Shown here piece after piece: positions 24,901 to 35,003 of a stretch of DNA of 64,000 nucleotides. The translations under genes and the position numbers were made by a program. The first letter of the stretch is position 1. The number at the start of each line of letters is the position of its first letter. This stretch comes from Apostichopus japonicus. Its lineage: Eukaryota; Echinodermata; Holothuroidea; Aspidochirotida; Stichopodidae. The stretch is from positions 25,650,713-25,714,712 of the forward strand of contig NC_092574.1 in NCBI RefSeq assembly GCF_037975245.1, given 5' to 3'. The notes beneath the pieces were generated by a model. The model was not told the origin of the DNA. It made no database searches and worked only from the letters and a program-made list of their open reading frames with translations.

Positions 24901-27900
24901 CAATTGTAAGTTTACACTTGCAGTAAAACATAAATGAAGTTCATGTTTGATATATATAGATCCACTTCAGGGGCGTATCCAGGATTTTCCAATAGGGGGG
25001 CGCCAGGCATGAATGGTCGCCGTCCTGGGGGATGGGTCTAAGGGGAGGGGGTGTACAATTTTTGCTTTCAAAGAAGGGCTGAAATGCAAAATGGTGTCAT
25101 ATGCATGGGCGGCGATCCGTACTTCCGAGTGGGGGGGGGATATGACCTTGTTGACTATCTAAGCGTAGCGCCACCATGAGTTGGCGCGAAGCGTACCAGA
25201 AAATTTTGGGATTAACAAACCCTCTAGATGGCCGGAAACGGCACTTCCCGAGGTTTCCAAGCGGCATATACCCAACTTTAAAATAGGGATGTCATGTCCG
25301 AAATATCTCATAATCAGGATCCAAAATACTTTTTTTTTTAATTTCGGGTGTTATTTTGGGAAAATTGCCCTTGTCAATCTTGTTTCAGGCGCAACGTTAG
25401 AACGTTCGAGAGCTCTGTTATATTATTCGATGAAGAAAATGGCCTCATGCAGGCTATTATAGGCCTATACACATGCAATACACAATTACACATAGTTACA
25501 TTCCTAGGTACCGATTGCTAGGGCATCCAGGTGAAACGTGTATTAAGCATTACCCTGGTTACATGAGATTCTCAGCTGTTCGAGGGAACATGTACGTGTG
25601 TAGGCCTACTATAGGGCCTATATGAATACTATGAGGGTGCATATATGTACTATATCAATCAGTGGCGTAGGAAGGTACTTTTGAGCGGGGGGGCTGAAGA
25701 CTGATGGCCGGGCTGGGGGAGGGGTCAAAGGGGAGGGGGTGTCCCCCTCCCCTTTGGAATTTTTTTGCATTTCCAGGTGGCCTCAGATGCAATTTGGTGC
25801 AATATAGCACATTTCAACTCCCACTCCATTTTGTAAAGAATTTTGCATTTTCACCTGGCCTTAAATGCAATTTGATGCTCCATATGAGATTTTTTTCTCA
25901 TTTGGAAATGAAAAAGGGGTTTTCTGACTTGCGGAGCGGGGGGGCGGAATGATACTTCCGCCCCCCCATATTTTTCACTGGGGGGCTGGCGCCCCCCAGC
26001 CCCCCCCCCCCGGTTCCTACGCCCTTGATATCAATACCGTTGGCGCAATAATACATTTTGTTGTTATAGGGCCAATGAAGCCTACAGTCAACTATATTTG
26101 CTTTATAAAGACGCTTTATTTGAAAAGATCGCACTGCGTTTATGGTAGGCGAGAAATGAAGCTAAAAAAGAGCCGTACATTAACGAAGATGCATAAATGT
26201 AGGCATGAAAATATTCTTATCCCTGGCATTTGGTGGGGGGGGGTATGGTGCATTACATCCCCTCCACCCATTTTCATGGGGGTATATATCCCCCCTCCAC
26301 CCAGGATCGCCGCCCATGGCCATATGTGATCCATTTTTCGACCTTAATAATAAGCAACATTTCCAGTAAATATGGACACAAAATGCACAATTTAGTATGG
26401 CTGGCATGTCATTTAGTGTTTATAGTGATAATACAAACACAATTACCATCTATGTTTCTAAAACTATTATGCCGCCGAACTTCGCCAGAACCTTTTTTTG
26501 GCAAACAAAAAATAAAGCATACGGGAGGGGGGGGGGGGGGTTGAGCGATCACCGACATCTCACATAAAGGTCGTCATCAATTTTTTTTTTTTTTTGCTTA
26601 ACTTTTTTTTTTTTTTGGTGACGGCCAATAGGGGGGGCGCGCACCTGTTGCGCCCCCCCCCTGGATACGCCCCTGCACTTGCTGATCATTTGACGTCAAC
26701 AGTGGTACGTCATAAACGTGGAAATACTATTCACATGCGTGTAATATTTTCACGTTTCTGACTTGCAGTTTTTACGGCGCTTTGGTATTATCCCATGTAA
26801 ACTGTGGCAATGAATTATAGTCCGTTGGCGTTCTGCTGGTTTTGACATGTAATCATTATTTGTATCTCTCTTCAGAGACCACGGGTTGATGGATGAGATG
26901 GCTAGGAATAAAACGTGCGCATTAAAATCGAAATTAGGCCGGCATATATGCGACTTAATGCTCGCAAAGATTTGAATATTATTTACCATTTATTTATTTT
27001 ATGTCCTCTGTGGACAACGGAACACGCTACCGTGTTGTTTTGGAAGTATACAATGGCAGTTTTTGTGACATGTTTTTTTTTTCCTTTACCTCTTCAGAGA
27101 CCTCGGGATGATGGATGAGATGGGTTACTGTAGGATTGTGGGAAGGATTAAAGATATGATAATCAGAGGAGGGACGAATATCTTTCCAGCAGAAATAGAA
27201 AGCTTTATTCATCAACATCCTAAAGTAGAGAATGTTCAGGTTAGTCTTGCGACGTTGGAATATTTCTGAACAGAGAACGAAAAAAGGCTCCTGGTTTGGT
27301 AAATTGCACAAAATGACGTGATGATGACGCCGACATACTCTGAATATTCATGTCATGAGTTAACTATAGGCTTGTGTAATTCTTTTGTTCAATATGCACA
27401 TGATGTAAATTAGATGATATGATATTAAATCGTTGTTTAACATTTATTTTAAAGTTTTCTCCATTTAAACTACAAAGTCAGAGAAAGACGTTATTACTTT
27501 TATGTAAGTCCTTGGCCAGATATGTGTTTGATGTTTCGTTTTTGAAATAATTGAGGATATGGGACGTGACGTCATCGTGAAGTGAACAGATTATATTGAA
27601 TCGGTGTCAATTTGTTTAGGCGTGGTTTAGCGGTTCGAGTGTCCGTCCTACTGTTATTGGCTTCCCGGTTCAAATCCGCTCCAGAATTATCAGATTATCA
27701 TTACCTTTTAAAAATCGCTACTTTCCAATGTTGATGAGCGGTGAGTCTTCTGTGGATTTGGTACTAAAAAAAGTAATCAGGAGCATTTGGATCCTTCATT
27801 AGTTTCGAAAAACGTCTTTTTGCACTGCTGCACTGCAGTGATGACGTATGGGTTGCCTTCACGTCCCTTAGTATTCAAGAAAGTGGTAGGAAGTTATAAG

Positions 27901-28747
27901 GTACCGTAAATTCTTTTGAGTGGCGGTTTCGGTAGCAGGAATGGGTGCGACGGTTACACCACAGTTAATAACTGTGGTTACACGGATGCCTAATAATAGT
28001 CTGAACACTCATTGAAAAGATAATGCTTGATTTAAGCCGATCATCACGTGAATATGGTTTTAATTGAGTTTCCTACCCTTGGAAAACTATCAATGGTGAA
28101 ATATTCTATTTTCTATAGATCGTTGGTATTCCAGATGAGAGAATGGGTGAGGAGCTATGCGCATGCGTCAAACTAAAACAAGGAGAGACTAGTTCCGCCG
28201 AAGAAATCAAAGCATTTTGCAAAGGGCAGGTAAATGAACTTTTGGATGTTTTCAACGCATGCCTTACATATAAGCTTGTGCCCTTTTTCTTTTGTTCTCT
28301 GTTTTACAGTAGTTATCAAAAGTGTCTGAAAATGTTGGAAAGAGAGATTTATCGAAGTGTAACAAATCAGGCTATTAAATATCGTTCTAAGCATAGGTTC
28401 TGAATCTCTGTGTTTCCATGCAAGTGAACTCCCAATGAATTCTTTCCGCATTTCCATATAACATATTTTCTGTTCTTCAAAATGTCCATACACTAGCATA
28501 TTCCTCTATCGTTACGTTAACTTTTTTTGTGGGTTTCCAGGTTCTTGATAATGGATGTTACAAGCTACCATCAAAGGCTCTTAATGCTTCTTCATGATAA
28601 TTATTTCTGTCCTGTCTTTTTTTTCAGATTACTCACTACAAGATCCCTCGCTACGTTGAATTTGTTGATTCCTTTCCAATGACAGTAACACTCAAAGTAC
28701 AAAAACATGAACTCGCCAGGATTATGACGGAAAAACTTGACCTGTAG
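18347..28747 (+). CDS. ACSF2: acyl-CoA synthetase family member 2, mitochondrial (12 exons, 5' incomplete)
   Basis: ATP-dependent ligase of the ANL superfamily that joins fatty acids (medium chain in the mammalian enzyme) to CoA through an acyl-adenylate. Exons: 18347-18536, 19426-19608, 20008-20126, 20746-20908, 21546-21641, 22057-22205, 23043-23208, 23555-23662, 24031-24182, 27098-27239, 28119-28229, 28628-28747. All junctions are GT/AG and in phase, giving about 565 residues against about 615 in human, so only about 50 N-terminal residues (mitochondrial targeting region) are missing. Motifs: phosphate-binding [10 protein letters not shown] across exons 4/5, PLYHCGG in exon 6, YGMTE in exon 8, HSGD across exons 9/10, [11 protein letters not shown] in exon 10. 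The C-terminal lysine motif reads TVTLKVQK, so the usual Gly before Lys is Leu. No frame-breaking mutation is seen. AATAAA lies at 28840. Confidence 0.95.
19426..19608 (+). CDS. ACSF2: ACSF2 exon
   Basis: 61 codons in phase 0, including [27 protein letters not shown] and ELEYAINK, typical of the family's substrate-domain core. Flanked by TTCCAG and GTCAGT. Confidence 0.93.
20008..20126 (+). CDS. ACSF2: ACSF2 exon
   Basis: Begins [18 protein letters not shown] and continues to [11 protein letters not shown]; ends in a split arginine codon (AG|A). The next intron contains a tRNA-derived SINE at about 20305-20480. Confidence 0.92.
20305..20480 (+). repeat. tRNA-derived SINE in an ACSF2 intron
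   Basis: Begins GTGCTTCGGACGAGTGGACA (A-box region) with GGTTCTAGCCC as a decayed B box near 20375. The tRNA-like part and its tail (TTTTCATCCAGGAGAAATCC, then ACGGTTTCC and CTGAAATG) match the minus-strand copy at 49965-50128. A shared head and tail in two loci define one SINE family. Confidence 0.75.
20746..20908 (+). CDS. ACSF2: ACSF2 exon
   Basis: Reads [19 protein letters not shown] through [10 protein letters not shown]; the terminal TS joins GTTGHPKG of the next exon to form the phosphate-binding motif. Confidence 0.92.
21180..21390. repeat. minisatellite, about 60-bp unit
   Basis: About 3.5 copies of a unit containing TATGCGCATTCTGACACAAT and CGTAACACAATATGGG, in an ACSF2 intron. 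The cysteine/histidine-patterned minus-strand frame here is a product of the repeat. Confidence 0.8.
21546..21641 (+). CDS. ACSF2: ACSF2 exon with P-loop-like motif
   Basis: 32 codons starting [19 protein letters not shown]. Acceptor TTTTTACAG, donor GAG|GTATTT. The serine/threonine/glycine-rich loop binds ATP phosphates in this family. Confidence 0.93.
21909..21977. repeat. (TA)n microsatellite
   Basis: About 34 uninterrupted TA units in the ACSF2 intron before exon 22057-22205. Confidence 0.95.
22057..22205 (+). CDS. ACSF2: ACSF2 exon
   Basis: Reads [17 protein letters not shown] and [13 protein letters not shown]. The PLYH motif is conserved in acyl-CoA synthetases. The preceding intron contains a long (TA)n tract. 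Confidence 0.92.
23043..23208 (+). CDS. ACSF2: ACSF2 exon
   Basis: Reads [17 protein letters not shown] and [19 protein letters not shown], matching the GTPTM and G-SPAPPEL segments of ACSF2 family proteins. Acceptor TTTTCTTAG, donor GTGAGC. Confidence 0.92.
23555..23662 (+). CDS. ACSF2: ACSF2 exon with adenylate-binding motif
   Basis: 36 codons starting [20 protein letters not shown] is the family's adenine/acyl-adenylate-binding motif. Ends [11 protein letters not shown]. Confidence 0.93.
23785..23930. repeat. GAC/GGA-rich simple-sequence tract
   Basis: Degenerate repeat of GACGGGAC-type words in an ACSF2 intron. The proline/serine/valine-rich minus-strand frames it creates are not genes. 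Confidence 0.75.
24031..24182 (+). CDS. ACSF2: ACSF2 exon
   Basis: Reads [30 protein letters not shown] and DEEGWLHSG. The Gly codon is split across the following 2.9-kb intron, which is filled with nested transposons. Confidence 0.93.
25104..26318. mobile_element. hAT-like element with 8-bp duplication (middle of three)
   Basis: Perfect 15-bp ends, CATGGGCGGCGATCC, with flanks GTCATATG (25096-25103) and GCCATATG (26319-26326), seven of eight matching. Part of its left body is shared with 13920-14030. It is interrupted by the MITE at 25660-26027. Confidence 0.85.
25660..26027. mobile_element. hAT-like MITE (innermost of three)
   Basis: Starts CAGTGGCGTAGGAAGG and ends GGTTCCTACGCCCTTG, with a perfect 8-bp duplication ATATCAAT at 25652-25659 and 26028-26035. 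Same family as 6053-6400; the perfect duplication suggests it is the younger copy. Confidence 0.92.
26838..26911 (+). pseudogene. partial duplicate of an ACSF2 exon and its acceptor
   Basis: TCTCTTCAGAGACC followed by GGATGAGATGG closely copies 27056-27133, including the intronic sequence before the exon. Resemblance stops after about 40 exonic bases. If spliced from 24182 the frame would continue about 30 codons past the homologous part and then hit TGA. It is therefore a decoy acceptor or poison exon rather than a working exon. Confidence 0.7.
27098..27239 (+). CDS. ACSF2: ACSF2 exon with hinge motif
   Basis: Reads [19 protein letters not shown] then [15 protein letters not shown] and HPKVENVQ. 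The aspartate after the joined SG, and [11 protein letters not shown], are the conserved ATP-ribose and hinge motifs. Confidence 0.94.
27619..27693 (+). repeat. tRNA-like sequence (SINE head or tRNA pseudogene)
   Basis: A-box-like TGGTTTAGCGGTTCGAG and B box GGTTCAAATCC with near-tRNA spacing. The ends do not form a convincing acceptor stem, so I do not call a functional tRNA. It lies in the ACSF2 intron after exon 27098-27239. Confidence 0.5.
28119..28229 (+). CDS. ACSF2: ACSF2 exon
   Basis: 37 codons: [20 protein letters not shown] and [12 protein letters not shown], the start of the mobile C-terminal domain. The donor is CAG|GTAAAT. Confidence 0.94.
28628..28747 (+). CDS. ACSF2: ACSF2 terminal exon
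   Basis: Reads [19 protein letters not shown] to the stop TAG at 28745-28747. The lysine in TLKVQK corresponds to the catalytic C-terminal lysine; the glycine normally before it is leucine here. Confidence 0.93.
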   Translation: MTHYKIPRYVEFVDSFPMTVTLKVQKHELARIMTEKLDL

Positions 28748-28839
28748 CTAATTAGCTAAGTCTTGACTGGGATTATTATTGTTAAGATGGTACTAGAGGG
28801 ATTAGAGACTATACTTTTATTCAAACCTTACTAACATAT

Positions 28840-28845
28840 AATAAA
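28840..28845 (+). terminator. candidate polyadenylation signal of ACSF2
   Basis: AATAAA, 93 bases after the stop codon. It is the first canonical signal I noticed downstream. Confidence 0.5.
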
Positions 28846-28849
28846 CTAG

Positions 28850-31100
28850 ACACAAAGTATCAACAGCCAATTGGACGAGATTGTAATTCTAGTAACCACT
28901 CTATTAAGTTACACCCTGATTAGTACAGCAGTCCTACGCGACGTACTGACAGTATATCATATACAAAAACAATTGTCCCAAAGGGGTACGTTTCAAAGAC
29001 TTACGTAACAGGTTTTATCCTTCTTCTAGTTTGGAATATATCTGTTGTATGGTTAGGCCTATCTATTCAGTGATTTGCTGATAAGCTAATTTTTCACAGA
29101 GTTTCATCATGATGACGTCATATAACAACTCGGCACTAAACTACATTCTTAGCGGGATGATTTGAAACTCTCAAGCACATATTATTGTCCATTGAAAGGA
29201 CTATGACGTAGTAATAATAATTATGACGCAAGAACTGAGATATACCAATACGATGTCCACATTGTTTCAAACAATACCATGAAATGTAATGCCATAGAGT
29301 ACTTTTTCTGCATATACCTACTTTAATAGTATAGGCCTTTATACTATAGGGCCCTATATAGCTTGTCGTGTTTGTATATATAACATGTGTGCGTGTGTGT
29401 GTGTGTAATGTATATAACGTTATGAATCATTGTACTAACGCAGTGAATTGAACAGTAAGAGTCACCTGATGGTTTGGAAGTTACTTCGCTACTCACTTAC
29501 CTGTTTGCTATCATCATATGCACTCCAATCCTCTAACACCACAACTCCACACAATCGGGACATTATTCTCATGAGATTCATGTAAATCAGGGGATCTTAA
29601 TTAATTTCTACGAGGCCGGTCGCCTCCTGAAAAACAACAACATTGGAGCCAAAATATTAGAAAGAAAAAACTCTCACTCTACCTAGATTGAACATCGCGC
29701 AGGATATAGGCAGTTCAGACACTCAAGCGTCATGATACCGTATCTAGGATTTTGAGATTGCAAAACTTTTACGAAGCTCTTACATTTGGTCAAAGTTCAA
29801 ATTTTGTCACGGATTGAAGGTTTGTCAGAGCAGAGCAGATCGTTGAGATGTATCCTGTGAAATTGAGTTCAAGCAATTTTGTCTCATTTTGAACAAAACT
29901 AAGGATGGGTTCATGTATTTCGTTGATCATAACCAGGCCGGTACATATGATGTATAGGCCTACGTGCAGATTTATAGCAGGTTTTGTGAGTGTGTTCAAG
30001 CAGGGAGTTGTTAGGGGAGACCTTTACTCTGATCACCTTTGATGCGGTTGGTATAAAGATGGATGATTTATACACAATCCTTTGATAAGGATCACCAGAG
30101 GGTTGTATATGCACGTATAATAGCGCCATAAAACGTGCGATACGTGTTCAGAAATGATGACACTTGGCCCTATTCGAAATAACTAAATGGGACACAAACC
30201 CATTCATTATCTTTCATTTATGTGAATGAGATCTCTGTGAAGAATAACATCCCCTAAAAGCTAAGAAATATTTGTTTTTGTTTTTTCGTTTGGGAGATAA
30301 TTTTAGTTGAAAAGCCGCCTTATCTGGGAGCTGTCATCGTCATTTACTCTTTAGTCTTTATTTCTTCTCATATCTCCAAGTCAGAATGTGAATAGTTTTA
30401 GCACTGAACCAATACCATCATTAGGTCATACTGAAAGGTTATAGATTCAAAACTTTGCAAAACACATCTACAGCATAATAGAAAATAAACATTGTAATAA
30501 GCAAAGAAAAACACAAATATTTGAAGCAACATATGTGTCTCTATGATGTCATATTTAGACTAGATCAATTCTTCAGCCGTATGTGTGAAGAAACTTCAAA
30601 TATGTGATACATTAACAAAAAATCGTACAAGATCAATCAACTTCAAATAGAGGATCGATGCAATAACATCTCAAATTGACGAGCGTCTCTCACGTGCATA
30701 CTAAAAATTACAATGTCAGTAAGTAACACATGGTTTGGAGTGTGTGCGTGTGTGATTGTATCGTTAATATTACAACATTTATCACTAGTGTTAAAATGTT
30801 AATCTTTGTATGTTATGTAAATTCATGCACTGATGTTCACCATTTGAAGCAGTCTCGACCCTATCATAGCACCAAAGTGCATGGATAACAAGAACCCCAC
30901 CCACCTCGGCTTTCACCAATGGCCATGTATACCCGCCGGATCCTCTTTCTAATTTGCAAATTGTTTTCCTCATCTGGTAAAGGGATGCAGAAATCTTTTT
31001 CCATTTGCTTAGGGTAGTGAGAAATGGCAAAGGTTAAGAAATATTTGTCTTCATAATCAGCTTGGTGGTCAAAATCATGATGAGTTAACAGTTTCATTTA
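28850..31100. other. intergenic DNA between ACSF2 and the next element
   Basis: No exon or bounded repeat recognised. A short GT run occurs at about 29388-29405. Open frames are short and lack motifs. Confidence 0.45.
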
Positions 31101-31329
31101 ATTTTGAACATTTTGTGTCCCATAAGTTTAATGTATTGCTTTGTTTCACATGTTTGATAACCAAATATATACTTAATTTACTTTTATTATACTTGCTGTA
31201 CAAACTTAATTCAGGTGTTATTATTGTATTTTAGTCATAATTTTTCTTTTTATTTTATTTGTTATTTTTTAACATTTCTATCATTTATTTTTCTATACAA
31301 TCTTATCTTTTATAACCTTTTTAACTTTT

Positions 31330-31440
31330 ATACTTTTAACAAATTTTTATCTTTTGTTGTAAAGCGCTTGAGAGCATTTTTTAATTGAATAAGGCGCTAT
31401 ATAAATTTCGTGTAATAAATAAAATAAATAAATAAATTTG
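31330..31440 (+). repeat. LINE 3' end (tail signature)
   Basis: TGTAAAGCGCTTGAGAGC, then GGCGCTATATAAAT, then a run of AAATA repeats: the common 3'-terminal signature of CR1/L2/RTE-like LINEs in invertebrates. AT-rich sequence back to about 31100 may be the same element's 3' UTR. Confidence 0.6.
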
Positions 31441-31547
31441 AATTTCATCACTCCTGACACGAGGTTAAAGTAACTGGTTGCGTACCGTTGAAATTTCCAA
31501 CATTGGGCCGTCAGGTACGTGTAGCAAAATCTACCATTAATAAACAC

Positions 31548-33970
31548 CAGGGGCGGATCCAGGATTTTGAGAAAGGGGGGGCCGACATCCCGATGGTAGC
31601 ACTTTAGTGATCTGCGTCCTGGGGGAGGGGTCTAGGGGGAGGGGCCCCCTCCCCCTTGGAAATTTTTGGTTAATTGTGAGTGCTTAGATGCAAAATGGTG
31701 AAACATTTTGCCAAAAACTAAAAAAACCAGAAACGTTGCAGACACGCTTTTTTGTGCACATATTTGTGCTCGATAGACACATATTTAAGAACGCTCAACA
31801 GTGCATGTACAATGGATACACTATTATTGCGTCGATTCGTTTTTTCTTTTGCGCGAAAATTATGACGCCAGATTCACCCCAAGAAAAAACATAAAACAAG
31901 ATATGTTCAATGAGATAATTATGATATACTTATCAATGAAATGGGGGTGTAGGCGGTTTTACACTATCTAACGCAACGTAGTCGCCAAGAACCTGAAGTA
32001 TTTTTAAGGGAGGGCCTGATAATAAGCGGAAACGGATCACCGACCGAAAATATATCGGAATTTGTGGATTATTTCTTGCTTCCTATTCAGGGGCGTAGCG
32101 AAGTTTTTTTTGTTGGGGGGGTGTGGAGAATTTGATTTGCCGACGGATCTGGAAGTGGTGACTGAAATGGGGGAGGGGTCTAAGGGGAAGGGGCTGTCCC
32201 CTCCCCTTTGGAAAATTTTTAGTTTTGAAACGTCCTTAGATGCAATCTGGTGTATATTTTAAGTCAAATTTGATTTGCCGACGGATCTGGAAGTGGTGAC
32301 TGAAATGGGGAGGGGTCTAAGGGGAGGGGGTTTCCCCCTCCCCTTTGGAAAATTTTTAGTTTTGAAACGTCCTTTGATGCAATCTGGTGCATATTTTAAG
32401 TCAAATTAGATTTGCCGACGGATCTGGAAGTGGTGACTGAAATGGGGGAGGGGTCTAAGGGGAGGGGGTGTCCCCCTCCCCTTTGGAAAATTTTTAGTTT
32501 TGAAACGTCCTTAGATGCAATCTGGTGCATATTTTAAGTCAAATTTGGCACCGTAGAATTTCCATCTCGATATTATTTTAATGGCAGTCGGCAGAAGAAG
32601 AATTAATTGGGACCAATTATCGAACTGTGTTTTCGCTTTCACCGATCGTTGAAATAGTGAAACTTCGTGATGAAAATGTTCAGAAAACTTTCCGGTAATG
32701 AGAAATAACAACATTCATTGATATACAAGCGAGAAACGATAAAAATTGTGTACAATTCGTGAGCCGTGTCCTTAAGTTTTCCACGGAGAACGAATGACAT
32801 CTGCGATGACGTCATTCTAAACAGAGGATAATAACAACACGTTGTCACACGATAGCACGACTCATGGGTTACGGCCTATACGAAAGCCTTTAATTCCATT
32901 TCTTTCACTGAGTTGCCGGCGATTCTGGCACTCGTCTAGCTGAGCCTGGCTACAGTAGCTATACTGACGGCCGTGACATGATCAGTTATTTGCCGAGAGG
33001 TTTTTAACTTGCAGGCGTCGGGTGATTGGATTGGTGAATGAGTTTATCAGATGAAGAACTGGAAAATCGAAATAACCGATAAAGAAGCTCCCGTTCTCCT
33101 TTTCTCTATTCAGCTTTCCTTCTTTCTTCCCCTTCCGCTCTCTTCACCTTTTCTCCTTTTGCCGACAGACCCAAAATTTGCCGACAGCGACCAAATTATT
33201 ATATATAATATAATAAATCAAAAAATAAAACCAAAATCTCAAAGGTTTACTTGTTAACTCAAGGTTTCATACTAACGAAGAATCAGCTGACTCTCAAGGT
33301 TCACACGAAGCTCTTTTAGATGCTCTTATAGCTGCATTATGAGCCCATAAAAACTCGTGCACAGAAAATAGATGCATTTTGAGAACGAGACGCCCAGGCC
33401 GAATATAAAATATTCAAAGGCTACTACTGATGAAGCTCCTATAAAGTTTGAGAGCAGAAACCGGTCTAGTTGGTCATAAGAACCTACACTAGTCTCTCCT
33501 ACTATTAACAGTACACTCAGTTCACCTAATAGGTGCAATTATGCTTCACCACGAGGAGCATGCTATAAGTTCATGTTCCTTGGGCCCTCCCTTAAAAATA
33601 CTTCAGGTTCTTGGCGACTACGTTGCGTTAGATAGTGTAAAACTTCCTACACCCCGTTTCATTCAGATAATTATGATATATACTTGCTAACTGTGCATTG
33701 ATTTTCCCTGACAGTAATAGTCAGCACTATAGTACTGAGCCGTATCTAATTAATACGTGATGTCGCGTAGGCCTGGTAATTGCCTTAGTTTCAAATTTGG
33801 AATAAAAACGATCGCGTTTCAGGGAAGAACAGCTGGATATATATTAGGCTTTTCTTTCACCAAGTTATGCCTATTAGGAATTTAAAGTACTCCCACATAA
33901 AAAAACGCAACTGATTTCCAAAAAGGGGGGGCCGGGGCCGGGTCGGCCCCCCCCCCTGGATCCGCCCCTG
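31548..33970. mobile_element. hAT-like element with 5-bp duplication
   Basis: Perfect 16-bp ends, CAGGGGCGGATCCAGG, flanked by AACAC at 31543-31547 and 33971-33975. A second inverted pair lies inside: about 31910-32018 against 33583-33690 (sharing CTATCTAACGCAACGTAGTC). No transposase was recognised in the 2.4 kb. A separate element start, CAGGGGCGTAGCGAAG, occurs at 32088 with no matching right end. Confidence 0.85.
32128..32545. repeat. tandem triplication, about 140-bp unit
   Basis: Three near-identical units beginning GATTTGCCGACGGATCTGG (32128, 32269 and 32409) and running through GGAAAATTTTTAGTTTTG to ATTTTAAGTCAAATT. It lies inside the 31548-33970 element and probably amplified after insertion. 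Confidence 0.85.
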
Positions 33971-33975
33971 AACAC

Positions 33976-34834
33976 AAAATGTAAAGTGTTTATTATAGAA
34001 TATATGTTAGGCAAGAAGCGGAAATAAACTAAAACAGTAAAACTCCAATTCCTTGTATGTATCATGTATTTTAGATCCTCCTGCAAGCAGGAACTAGCGA
34101 AGAAGTCTCAATGGCTTATCAAAGCCGCAAGCTGACCGAAGTCAGTCTCTTAGATTCATATTTAATTAACGTCCATGATTATGAATTGTCAATTGTCAAC
34201 AACTCTGTAACTAGACGACATACATTAATCTTGGAGTGACTCGAAATTCGCTTATTTTATTAGAGATTTTTTGTCTCTTCTCGGTTCGATTAGCATCCTC
34301 GATCTCGGACTGACCATAAATCATGTACTCACTTCTATCCTGGACCCGCCTTTCGACTATTTTCACGAAATTACGCCTTTATTCCAAATTACAACTTTTG
34401 TGTCAAAGATCAACCAAGTGGATGAAACTTCTATAATTTTCATTTTCGATTTCTTTTTTTCTTTCTCTCTTTTTTTTTTAAAGTCGAATTTAGCAGGAGC
34501 CATCAGAATTTCGGCATTTCATTTCGAACTTTCTAATGTTTTTTCTGAAAATACATACAAAAAATCTTAAAATTTCCACTGCATTTGCAGACTTATACGA
34601 CCTGTATTTGTTTCCATCCGCTTGATATTCCCCTGGAAGTAGGTGAAAGTCCCTTATTTGAATTGGCTCATCCAGTTACGAATTCTAAACAACAACAAAG
34701 AAAGGCCCTGGAACATGTGTTCTTTTAATAGGATATACCAGGAAATGGTGTTCAATTTGGGGATGAACGTAACACTTGATTTTAATGATGGTAAATCTCT
34801 TGATGAATCTAGTGAGAGCTTCAACTTGGTCAAA
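33976..34834. other. upstream region and 5' UTR of TRAP1
   Basis: No separate gene is seen. The frame of TRAP1 exon 1 stays open upstream to an ATG at 34643, so a longer N terminus is formally possible. The region near the start must contain the promoter, but no clear TATA box stands out. Confidence 0.4.
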
Positions 34835-35003
34835 ATGGCGACCCCCTTGTTTGCAGGCGTGAGATCATCGAAGTGTTTGTTACCTCTGTTTTCCGTCTCA
34901 AAGAACTCTCGGATCCCGATATTTCAACTCTCTTCAAATTATAATCAATTAGTGTCGAACAGGAACAGGGCAGCCTACAGATCGTGGACACTCATTGAAA
35001 ATG
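34835..35003 (+). CDS. TRAP1: TRAP1 exon 1, targeting presequence
   Basis: ATG in AAAATGG context, then many Arg, Lys and Ser with almost no acidic residues. Donor AATG|GTAAAA. An upstream in-frame ATG at 34643 would add 64 residues lacking targeting character, so 34835 is preferred. Confidence 0.85.

Larger units (their letters stand above)
24968..26675. mobile_element. hAT-like element with 5-bp duplication (outermost of three)
   Basis: Perfect 16-bp terminal inverted repeats, CAGGGGCGTATCCAGG, flanked by CACTT at 24963-24967 and 26676-26680. It contains two further elements nested at 25104-26318 and 25660-26027. No transposase is seen. The terminal sequence closely resembles that of 31548-33970, which also has a 5-bp duplication. 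Confidence 0.85.
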
